The notes beneath the pieces were generated by a model that searched no databases, had not been told where the DNA came from, and saw nothing but the letters and a program-made list of their open reading frames with translations. Positions 6,242 to 11,705 of a stretch of 12,681 nucleotides of DNA are shown one piece after another; within the stretch, counting starts at the first letter, position 1, and every line of letters begins with the position of its first letter. A program made the position numbers and the translations under genes. Origin of the DNA: Rhodococcus sp. (in: high G+C Gram-positive bacteria) (GTDB lineage Bacteria > Actinomycetota > Actinomycetes > Mycobacteriales > Mycobacteriaceae); contig JAAYXN010000167.1 in assembly GCA_012515885.1 (NCBI GenBank), positions 1 through 12,681 of the forward strand. Reading direction: 5' to 3'.

Positions 6242-7093
6242 CTAGTCGCTTGAGAAGTAGCTGAGCAGACGCAGGATCTCGACGTAGAGCCACACGAGGG
6301 TGACCGTCAGACCAAGAGCCACGCCCCACGCTGCCTTCTCCGGTGCCTGAGCACGAATCAGCTTGTCTGCCGAATCGAAGTCGAGCAGGAAGCTAAACGC
6401 TGCCAGACCGATGCAGACGAGGCTGAAGATGATGGCTACCGGACCGCCGTCGCGGAGCATTCCCGCGCTACCGGTGAAGATGCCGATCAAAAGGTTGCCG
6501 AGCGCGAGCACTGCAACACCAATGATGCCGCCGATAATCATGCGGGTCAGGCGCGGAGTGACGCGGATGGCACCGGTCTTGTAAACCACGAGCATGCCGA
6601 AGAACACACCGAACGTGCCGAGGACGGCCTGGCCGATGAGTGCGGAACCGCCGACCCCACCGAACGCAACGTTGGTGAACATTTGAGACAGTGCGCCGAG
6701 GAAAAAGCCCTCCGCCACCGCGTAGGCGAGAACGATCGCCGGGTTATCCATCTTGCGACCGAACGTCGCGAACAGGACAAGACCAAGACCGATCAGGCCG
6801 CCGCCGAACACGAACGGAACAGCGAGTCCCGGGTTATTGCTCACCATGAAGAACGACAGGATCGCGGTGAGCGAGAGAACGCCAAGAGTGATACCGGTCT
6901 TGGTGACGACGTCGTCGATCGTCATGGCCCGCTGCGCGGGGCCCGTCTGGTAAGGCTCGGCCTGCGTGTACTGCGGCTGACCGAACTGCTGAGTGACCTG
7001 CGCGGCGCCCGCCGTCGCAGATCCGAACGAGGCGTAACCGGTGCCCTCTTGCTTGGGCAGGTTACGGAACACCGGGTTGCTGGTGGTGCGCAC
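6242..7093 (-). CDS. Bax inhibitor-1 / YccA-type seven-helix membrane protein
   Basis: The 283 residues begin with a hydrophilic, Gln/Thr/Gly-rich N-terminal segment of about 57 residues. Seven hydrophobic segments follow, at roughly 68-85, 90-110, 118-140, 150-171, 185-206, 217-237 and 254-277, ending in a short tail. LLDFDSADKLI (236-246) after helix six and LYVEILRLLSYF in helix seven are typical of the bacterial Bax inhibitor-1-like family. In the B. subtilis relative YetJ, aspartates in the last two helices form a pH-gated calcium leak; here D238/D240 and E272 may take those places, which is inference. The N-terminus TSNPVFR and the architecture recall mycobacterial Rv1072. The start is GTG 7093, with AGGGA eight bases upstream. 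The gene stands alone: convergent terminator behind it and an unusual repeat-bearing leader ahead. Physiological role in actinobacteria unknown. Confidence 0.88.
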   Translation of the reverse strand: MRTTSNPVFRNLPKQEGTGYASFGSATAGAAQVTQQFGQPQYTQAEPYQTGPAQRAMTIDDVVTKTGITLGVLSLTAILSFFMVSNNPGLAVPFVFGGGLIGLGLVLFATFGRKMDNPAIVLAYAVAEGFFLGALSQMFTNVAFGGVGGSALIGQAVLGTFGVFFGMLVVYKTGAIRVTPRLTRMIIGGIIGVAVLALGNLLIGIFTGSAGMLRDGGPVAIIFSLVCIGLAAFSFLLDFDSADKLIRAQAPEKAAWGVALGLTVTLVWLYVEILRLLSYFSSD

Positions 7094-7150
7094 CGTGTAC
7101 GTCCCTTCCTGATGACTGGCCGACTCGTGGTCTGGTGTGACTCGTAGTCG

Positions 7151-7216
7151 GTTCGTTGAACTGTCAGCTTCATTGCGCTGTCAGTGTTTATTGCACTGCA
7201 TTTATTGCACTGTCAG
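7151..7216 (-). repeat. Four imperfect tandem repeats upstream of the Bax-inhibitor-like gene
   Basis: Read on the minus strand, four units of 16, 16, 17 and 17 bases follow one another without gaps, consensus CTGACAGYGCAATRAA. Units: 7216-7201 CTGACAGTGCAATAAA; 7200-7185 TGCAGTGCAATAAACA (divergent head); 7184-7168 CTGACAGCGCAATGAAG; 7167-7151 CTGACAGTTCAACGAAC. They end 58 bases before the GTG start. The spacing of about 1.6 helical turns would put bound proteins on alternating faces. They could be multiple operator sites; CTGACA also resembles a -35 hexamer. Confidence 0.6.
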
Positions 7217-7262
7217 CGGCCAGTACTTTCTAGCGTCTGAACTAACTAACGCCCCCGACAGG

Positions 7263-7275
7263 CGGGAAGTTCCCG
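7263..7275. promoter_or_regulatory. Palindrome CGGGAA-G-TTCCCG
   Basis: A perfect dyad of 6-bp arms around one base, upstream of the tandem repeats. Too short for a good terminator but of the size of a homodimer operator. I do not recognise it as a known consensus, and its role is unproven. Confidence 0.3.
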
Positions 7276-7320
7276 TCCAGACATCCAGCGCGACCCGCCG
7301 ATGGACAATTCGGACTCTAC

Positions 7321-7337
7321 CGGTGGATACCCCACCG
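7321..7337 (-). terminator. Hairpin after the methyltransferase gene
   Basis: CGGTGG-N5-CCACCG, a GC-rich 6-bp stem starting 13 bases past the methyltransferase stop codon. No T-run follows. It is a plausible end for the nitroreductase-methyltransferase transcript. Confidence 0.45.
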
Positions 7338-7350
7338 CTGCGAGGTGAGC

Positions 7351-8523
7351 CTAGTCGTGTCCGTCAACTATTGATTCGGTGACGGTAAATTTTGCGTTTC
7401 GCGCCACCTGACGTGTCGGTCCGACGAGACGCGTCAACGCGGGACGGTATCCGAGGTGGGAGTTGTACACCGTCCACAAACGTCCACCTGGCCGCAAGAC
7501 GCGACCCGCGGCGTCGAACATCCGCAGTGCAGCACCGGTATGTACCGCGGCACCGACGTGGAAAGGCGGGTTGCACACGATGAGGTCGACGCTGTCGTCC
7601 GCGAGTGTCGATAGTGCGTCGTCTCGTAGAACACGAACACGCTCGCCGACACCATTGGCCTCTGCCGTGGCCGCAGCCGAAGCCACCGCAGCAGCCGATT
7701 GATCGGTGGCGATGACCTTCAGTTGAGGAAAACGCCTCGCCAATGTCGCAGCCAAAATTCCCGTACCGCACCCCAGATCCACCGCGGTGCGCTCCTCCGG
7801 ACGCGGCTGCGGGAAGTTCTCAAGGAGAAACCGCGTACCAATATCAAGGCTTGGCCCCGCAAAAACCGCTCCGTGCGCCACCACGGTCAGATCGATCTCG
7901 GCGAGATGTTCAGTGACAGGGAAGCTGGGCCCACCCAGCGAACCAGCCGGCGTCTGCGGACCGGAAGCGAGAAGCACCCGCGCTTTCTGTCGCCCCAAAC
8001 TTGCCTGCACCCGTCCGAACGACTGGGCGAGGACATCATTCATCGCGCGCGTCATGTGCTTGTCACGTCCACCGGCAAACACCTGAACCTCTGGATCGGC
8101 GTGTGCCGCGATGAGTTCAGCGATCTCCGTGAGTTCACTGAGCGAGCGCGGAATCTGCATGAGCACGACGCGCGCACCGTCCACAAGTTCTGGACTTAGC
8201 GCCATACTTCGCCACGGCGGTGCACTCGCAGCAAGAACATCGCCGGTAAGAACCTCGCGTGCGTTGAGGTCGAGCGCCCGCTCTCCGGTGACCGGGTCTT
8301 GATGTACCCGTATCTCCGATGCACCGAAGCCTGCGATCGCGCCGAGCGTCAACGCCCCGTAGTGATCGCCGATGACAGTGACCGCCCCAGATGCCGCATC
8401 CGTCAACGCTGCCTGTGCTTCATCGAGGATCAAACGGTCCGCAGCGTCAACCGCGTACAGGTTGGGCGCCTCGATGTCGGGGCGGCGGCGCAGTCGCTCG
8501 AAAAGCTGGTTTATTGCGTCCAC
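7351..8523 (-). CDS. RsmC/RlmG-like SAM-dependent rRNA guanine N2-methyltransferase
   Basis: Counted from GTG 8523 the protein has 390 residues in two parts, as in the E. coli RsmC (16S G1207) and RlmG (23S G1835) enzymes. The N-terminal half is a degenerate methyltransferase-like domain. The C-terminal half (about 215-390) is the active Rossmann domain. Key motifs are LDIGTRFLLENFP (226-238), SAM-binding DLGCGTG (249-255), ATD at about 272-274, and catalytic NPPFHVG (318-324); NPPF is the signature of amino-group methyltransferases. Which rRNA position is modified cannot be told. The G of the start GTG is also the last base of the nitroreductase TAG (TAGTG), so translation is probably coupled. 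An in-frame TTG at 8538 would add five residues and overlap the upstream gene by 16 bases. No strong Shine-Dalgarno is seen for either. Confidence 0.85.
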   Translation of the reverse strand: MDAINQLFERLRRRPDIEAPNLYAVDAADRLILDEAQAALTDAASGAVTVIGDHYGALTLGAIAGFGASEIRVHQDPVTGERALDLNAREVLTGDVLAASAPPWRSMALSPELVDGARVVLMQIPRSLSELTEIAELIAAHADPEVQVFAGGRDKHMTRAMNDVLAQSFGRVQASLGRQKARVLLASGPQTPAGSLGGPSFPVTEHLAEIDLTVVAHGAVFAGPSLDIGTRFLLENFPQPRPEERTAVDLGCGTGILAATLARRFPQLKVIATDQSAAAVASAAATAEANGVGERVRVLRDDALSTLADDSVDLIVCNPPFHVGAAVHTGAALRMFDAAGRVLRPGGRLWTVYNSHLGYRPALTRLVGPTRQVARNAKFTVTESIVDGHD

Positions 8524-9230
8524 TAGTCGGTGACCCAATCAACGACATCGTCGACGCCCACGCGCGTCGTCCGGAAATTGTTGACCGGATGATCCTCATC
8601 TGCATACCCAAATGAAATGGCGCACAATATCTTTCGATCCTCAGGTAACTCTAGGAATCCCCGCAAGTACGGCGAGCTTCCCGCGAGCGCCGCCTGCGCA
8701 ATCGTGGCGACACCGAAACTGCTCGCGGCGAGCAAGAAGGTGCTGACGAAAATCCCGCAGTCGACGGCGCCGTAGGTTCCCAAGGCGTCGTCCGTAGTAA
8801 TCACCGCGACATGCGGGGCACCAAAAAGCCCAAAATTCTGCATTGTTTGAGCGGCAGAAGCGGCGCGGTCCCCCGCGACCCCAACGCTCTCATACAGCGC
8901 TACCGCGCACTCTTTCCGGCGCGTGCGGTACTTGCCCTGATACTCGACCGGAAACTCAATATCCGGTTCCTGCGGATGCGATACGACGTATTCGAGCAGC
9001 CCTTCGCGAAACCGCGAAAGAGCGTCGCCCTCAATGATTGCCACCTGCCACGGTTGGGTGTTGCACCACGACGGACTGCGCTGCGCCGCTTCAAGAATTG
9101 CCGTGATGGTTGACCGCGGCACCGGATCGGAAGTAAACGCCCGGCAGCTGTAACGCCGGTTGAGGACCTCGCCCAGACTGGTCTCTAACCCTTGAGGGTC
9201 TTGGCCCTCACCGTTGTCGCCATCGCACAC
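8523..9230 (-). CDS. Nitroreductase-family FMN oxidoreductase (PnbA/NfnB-like)
   Basis: Members bind FMN as dimers and reduce nitro groups, quinones or related substrates with NAD(P)H; the physiological substrate here is unknown. From GTG 9230 the protein has 235 residues. The N-terminal RRYSCRAF (25-32) supplies phosphate-binding arginines. PSWCNTQPWQ (53-62) is typical of the PnbA-like branch. A central NFGLFGAP (132-139) and the C-terminal FGYADEDHPVNNFRTTR (207-223) complete the fold. I chose GTG 9230 because GGGAG lies eight bases upstream and the domain begins shortly after. In-frame alternatives reach to 9308 but add residues with no family match. It is first of a two-gene unit with the methyltransferase, and its 120-bp upstream region is shared with the divergent furA, so it may respond to the same regulator (inference). 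Confidence 0.85.
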   Translation of the reverse strand: MCDGDNGEGQDPQGLETSLGEVLNRRYSCRAFTSDPVPRSTITAILEAAQRSPSWCNTQPWQVAIIEGDALSRFREGLLEYVVSHPQEPDIEFPVEYQGKYRTRRKECAVALYESVGVAGDRAASAAQTMQNFGLFGAPHVAVITTDDALGTYGAVDCGIFVSTFLLAASSFGVATIAQAALAGSSPYLRGFLELPEDRKILCAISFGYADEDHPVNNFRTTRVGVDDVVDWVTD

Positions 9231-9336
9231 GTTCCTAGCTCCCCCTTGCCTCACCAAACTTGCGTCACTTCCCATGCACTGAGTGTTGCACGCACGCATT
9301 CTTCGCAATTTCTACGCCGAGGAAATAACCCCCGAG

Positions 9337-9342
9337 TACGTT
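9337..9342 (+). promoter_or_regulatory. furA: Candidate -10 box of furA
   Basis: TACGTT fits TANNNT and ends eight bases before GTG 9351, placing the transcription start at or within about two bases of the start codon. No Shine-Dalgarno precedes that codon, so a leaderless or nearly leaderless message is likely. Confidence 0.35.
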
Positions 9343-9350
9343 CTACAACT

Positions 9351-9788
9351 GTGACGGCGGACACATGCGAGGAGTTGGCGGCGCTGCTACGCACAGCCGC
9401 GCTCCGCGTGACAGGCCCGCGCGTCGCCGTCCTCGGTGAAATCGCGTTGCACCCGCACTGCGACGCCGACACCATCGCCACCGAAGTTCGAGCAAAGTTG
9501 GGATCAATATCGACGCAAACCGTCTACGACGCCCTGCGGGCCCTCACCGACACCGGCCTTATTCGACGAATCGAGCCCGCCGGCTCACCCGCACGCTACG
9601 AGACGAGAGTGGGCGATAACCATCACCACCTCGTCTGCCGACAATGCGGATCCATCGAGGACGTGGACTGCGCCGTCGGCCACACCCCCTGCCTGCAACC
9701 GCACTCCGCCCGCGGATACCTCGTTGACGAGGCGGAAGTGATGTATTGGGGCCTATGCCCACTCTGCCAACATCACAGCGCAACCTAA
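9351..9788 (+). CDS. furA: FurA-type ferric uptake regulator family protein
   Basis: Dimeric metal-dependent repressor; in mycobacteria FurA is peroxide-responsive and represses itself and the catalase-peroxidase gene katG. From GTG 9351 there are 145 residues, a usual length. The winged-helix domain (about 1-80) has LRVTGPRVAVL and recognition helix STQTVYDALRAL. The dimerisation domain has GDNHHHLVC (metal histidines 91-93). Two CxxC pairs, C96/C99 and C136/C139, form the structural zinc site. VGDNHHH, DVDCAVG and DEAEVMYWGLCP match M. tuberculosis FurA as remembered, closer than to FurB/Zur. The open frame extends upstream to 9192, but that part overlaps the nitroreductase gene and shows no family similarity. 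No katG follows; the next gene is a GyrI-like protein, which is atypical for furA. Confidence 0.9.
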   Translation: MTADTCEELAALLRTAALRVTGPRVAVLGEIALHPHCDADTIATEVRAKLGSISTQTVYDALRALTDTGLIRRIEPAGSPARYETRVGDNHHHLVCRQCGSIEDVDCAVGHTPCLQPHSARGYLVDEAEVMYWGLCPLCQHHSAT

Positions 9789-9795
9789 CCGCCCT

Positions 9796-9813
9796 GGTCC
9801 CACCATGTGGACC
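9796..9813 (+). terminator. Possible hairpin after furA
   Basis: GGTCCCAC-CAT-GTGGACC forms a 7-bp stem with one bulged C, starting seven bases after the furA stop. There is no T-run. It suggests furA is not co-transcribed with the next gene, which has its own promoter-like sequence. Confidence 0.4.
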
Positions 9814-9888
9814 TTCCGGACCGGTTCCATCGATGATCTCGCGCGCACCCATTTTGGTGTGCACAATGAACCCCGCATTACACACACT

Positions 9889-9917
9889 TAGACAGCCGCA
9901 GCCGACCACAATAGGGT
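9889..9917 (+). promoter_or_regulatory. Promoter of the GyrI-like gene (-35 TAGACA, -10 TAGGGT)
   Basis: TAGACA (9889-9894) matches TTGACA at five of six positions. Exactly 17 bases later TAGGGT (9912-9917) fits TANNNT. Transcription would start about 9924, giving a short leader that contains the Shine-Dalgarno GGGAGGAG before the ATG at 9951. Confidence 0.5.
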
Positions 9918-9950
9918 GGAGGGCTGGGGCCGATGGTGGGAGGAGCTGCC

Positions 9951-10559
9951 ATGCGCACGTTCGACGTCAAGGCCGGGTACCGGGATCTCTACGACCAGGT
10001 CACGACGGAGTTCACGCAGGTGGACGTACCGAAAATGCGGTATGCAGCAATCGACGGCACCGGTGCACCTGGCGATTCCGCCGAGTACATCGCAGCCGTT
10101 GAAGCACTGTATTCCGCGGGCTACACCGAAAAGTTTGCCAGCAAACGCTATTTGAGCTGTGATTTTGTTGTCGGCCCCATGGAAGCGCTGTGGTACTCCG
10201 ATGACCCGTACGCCACACGGGCACAGGCAACGAGCTGGACCGTGATGATCGCCCAACCCAGTTGGATTACCTCCGAGATGCTCGCTGACGCGGCAGCCAC
10301 GGCCCTGAAGAAGCGCAAGAACCGTGCGCTTGAGCTCGTCTACCTCGCCACCGTTGAGGAAGTGCGTGCCGTCCAAATCCTGCATATCGGCCCCAGCGAG
10401 ACAGCTGGCCCCACCTTCGCTGCGCTGCACGACAACTACCTGCCCGAGCATCAACTGGCCGAAGCCGGTCCCCTGCACGAGATCTACCTCTCCGACGCCA
10501 GACGTGTGCCACCGGAGAAGCGGCGAACCATTCTGCGGCGCCCCGTCCGTCCCCTATAA
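9951..10559 (+). CDS. GyrI-like small-molecule-binding domain protein
   Basis: The 202 residues from ATG 9951 are read as a stand-alone GyrI-like (AraC effector-binding type) domain. The start is supported by GGGAGGAG five bases upstream; an in-frame ATG at 9933 is unlikely. Features seen: VPKMRYAAIDGTGAPGDS (26-43), MEALWYSDD (77-85), SWTVMIAQPSWIT (95-107), VQILHIGPSETAGPTFAALH (141-160) and HEIYLSDARRVPPEKRRTILRRPV (176-199). The E177-containing HEIYLSD strand is a conserved block of this subfamily in my memory. There is no DNA-binding domain, so it is not a regulator by itself. Members of the superfamily bind or degrade hydrophobic or cationic small molecules, or inhibit gyrase; the ligand here is unknown. 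It lies between furA and an MDR reductase, with its own likely promoter. Confidence 0.75.
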   Translation: MRTFDVKAGYRDLYDQVTTEFTQVDVPKMRYAAIDGTGAPGDSAEYIAAVEALYSAGYTEKFASKRYLSCDFVVGPMEALWYSDDPYATRAQATSWTVMIAQPSWITSEMLADAAATALKKRKNRALELVYLATVEEVRAVQILHIGPSETAGPTFAALHDNYLPEHQLAEAGPLHEIYLSDARRVPPEKRRTILRRPVRPL

Positions 10560-10591
10560 CTGTCGCTGCTAACTGTTACTGCACGTATCGA

Positions 10592-10597
10592 TAAGGT
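10592..10597 (+). promoter_or_regulatory. Candidate leaderless -10 box of the MDR reductase gene
   Basis: TAAGGT fits TANNNT and ends seven bases before the ATG at 10605, so transcription could start at the A of the start codon. The alternative reading is a weak AAGG Shine-Dalgarno in a longer message from the upstream gene, whose stop is only 45 bases away. Confidence 0.4.
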
Positions 10598-10604
10598 GTG
10601 CCGC

Positions 10605-11642
10605 ATGTCTTCGAACTTCCCCGTGTCTTCGAATTTCACTGGCTGGCTGGCGACGGAAACAGATGGGTCCATCACCCTGGCACCCACCACGCTCGCCGTC
10701 GATGACCTTCCGCCAGGCGAGGTCACCATCCGCGTCACCCACTCCAGCGTCAACTTCAAAGACGCACTGGCAGTAACCCCACGCGGCGGAGTCGTCCGCG
10801 ACTACCCCATCGTTCCCGGCATCGACCTTGCCGGTGAGGTCGTTGCCTCCGACGACCCAACGATCGCCGTCGGCGACACGGTGCTGGCCCATGGATACGA
10901 GATCGGCACCGGACGCCATGGCGGCTACGCCGAGTACGCGCGCGTCCCCGCCGACTGGGTAGTCCCCCTCAACGGATTGTCTGTTCAGACCAGCTTGTCG
11001 GCTCACGACGCCGTAGCCATCGGCACTGCCGGTTTCACCGCGGCAATGAGCGTCGCAGCACTCGAACGGCACGGTGTGAGCGCGGCGTCTGGCCCCGTTT
11101 TGGTGACCGGAGCCAGCGGCGGTGTCGGTAGCGTCGCCGTCGACCTGCTTGCTGCGCAGGGGTTCGAAGTGGTCGCCTCAACAGGTAAGACGTCTGCTCA
11201 CGAATTGCTCACCACCCTCGGCGCCTCTTCGGTGATCGGTCGCCTCCCCGAAGATCCCGACGCCAAAATTCGTCCGCTCGGCAAAGCAGAATGGGCGGGT
11301 GTCGTGGACTGCGTTGGCGGCAAGACCCTGGCCTATGCGCTCAGCACCACCAAGTACGGCGGCGCCGTCGCAGCGAGCGGACTCACCGGTGGAGCGGCCC
11401 TACCCACCACCGTGATGCCGTTCATTCTGCGGGGCGTAGCGCTACTCGGAATTGACTCGGTGCAGTTGCCGATCGAACAGCGCCGCGGTCTCTGGCAGCG
11501 ACTCGCTAACGATCTGCGGCCCCGCCACCTCGACAAGGTCACCACCGATGTGCCCGCACGCGACCTGGTCAACGTGCTCGATCAAATCCGCGACGGCCAG
11601 CACACCGGCCGCGCTGTCGTCGAAGTGTCCGGCGGATTCTGA
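10605..11642 (+). CDS. Zinc-free MDR oxidoreductase, YhdH/AcuI type (acryloyl-CoA or quinone reductase)
   Basis: Medium-chain dehydrogenase/reductase of 345 residues. The catalytic GroES-like domain (about 10-125) has SSVNFKDALAV (47-57), like the NYKDAL block of YhdH/AcuI, and PGIDLAGEV (71-79). The Rossmann domain has TGASGGVGSVA (168-178) for NADPH. The structural-zinc cysteine cluster of alcohol dehydrogenases is absent, so a zinc-independent enoyl/acryloyl-CoA or quinone reductase is expected; the substrate is not determined. The C-terminus ends TGRAVVEV, usual for the family. The ATG at 10605 is preferred over a GTG at 10596 because a -10-like box is spaced for it. An 18-base tandem duplication repeats the first codons, and GTG 10623 in copy two could serve as an alternative start that still leaves the domain whole. 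Confidence 0.85.
   Translation: MSSNFPVSSNFTGWLATETDGSITLAPTTLAVDDLPPGEVTIRVTHSSVNFKDALAVTPRGGVVRDYPIVPGIDLAGEVVASDDPTIAVGDTVLAHGYEIGTGRHGGYAEYARVPADWVVPLNGLSVQTSLSAHDAVAIGTAGFTAAMSVAALERHGVSAASGPVLVTGASGGVGSVAVDLLAAQGFEVVASTGKTSAHELLTTLGASSVIGRLPEDPDAKIRPLGKAEWAGVVDCVGGKTLAYALSTTKYGGAVAASGLTGGAALPTTVMPFILRGVALLGIDSVQLPIEQRRGLWQRLANDLRPRHLDKVTTDVPARDLVNVLDQIRDGQHTGRAVVEVSGGF
10606..10637 (+). repeat. Tandem 18-base duplication at the start of the MDR gene
   Basis: TGTCTTCGAACTTC (10606-10619) recurs 18 bases on as TGTCTTCGAATTTC (10624-10637), 13 of 14 identical. It encodes SSNF-PV-SSNF and places a second in-frame start-like codon (GTG 10623) in the same context as the ATG at 10605. The similarity is visible in both DNA and protein. 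Confidence 0.65.
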
Positions 11643-11664
11643 GCCGACCACCCCGGCACGTCGG

Positions 11665-11670
11665 TAGGGT
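11665..11670 (+). promoter_or_regulatory. Candidate -10 box of the baeRF-like gene
   Basis: TAGGGT in CGGTAGGGTCGG fits TANNNT and equals the hexamer upstream of the GyrI-like gene. It lies in the 63-bp gap after the MDR stop and would give a leader of about 30 bases with a good Shine-Dalgarno. No clear -35 was found. Confidence 0.4.
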
Positions 11671-11705
11671 CGGAGGTACGGCTTGTCTACCTCAGGAGCG
11701 AACCG

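Larger units (their letters stand above)
7094..7350. other. 257-bp intergenic region, lower GC, with repeats and dyads
   Basis: This is the longest gene-free stretch in the window, between the Bax-inhibitor-like gene (start at 7093) and the end of the methyltransferase gene (7351), both on the minus strand. It holds a hairpin at 7321-7337, a 13-bp palindrome at 7263-7275 and four tandem repeats at 7151-7216. I see no supported coding region or RNA gene. Confidence 0.6.

Noticed and set aside
9231..9308. Longer N-terminus for the nitroreductase (start at 9308, 9299 or 9275)
   Set aside because: The added residues have no family match and lack a Shine-Dalgarno; GTG 9230 has GGGAG at eight bases. 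The choice is not certain.
9192..9350. Upstream extension of furA to 9192
   Set aside because: The extra 53 residues overlap the start of the divergent nitroreductase, show no Fur-family similarity, and a leaderless-type GTG at 9351 fits the family length.
9888..10478. Minus-strand open frame of 196 codons opposite the GyrI-like gene
   Set aside because: The plus-strand frame has a Shine-Dalgarno, a promoter and family motifs, while this frame has none.
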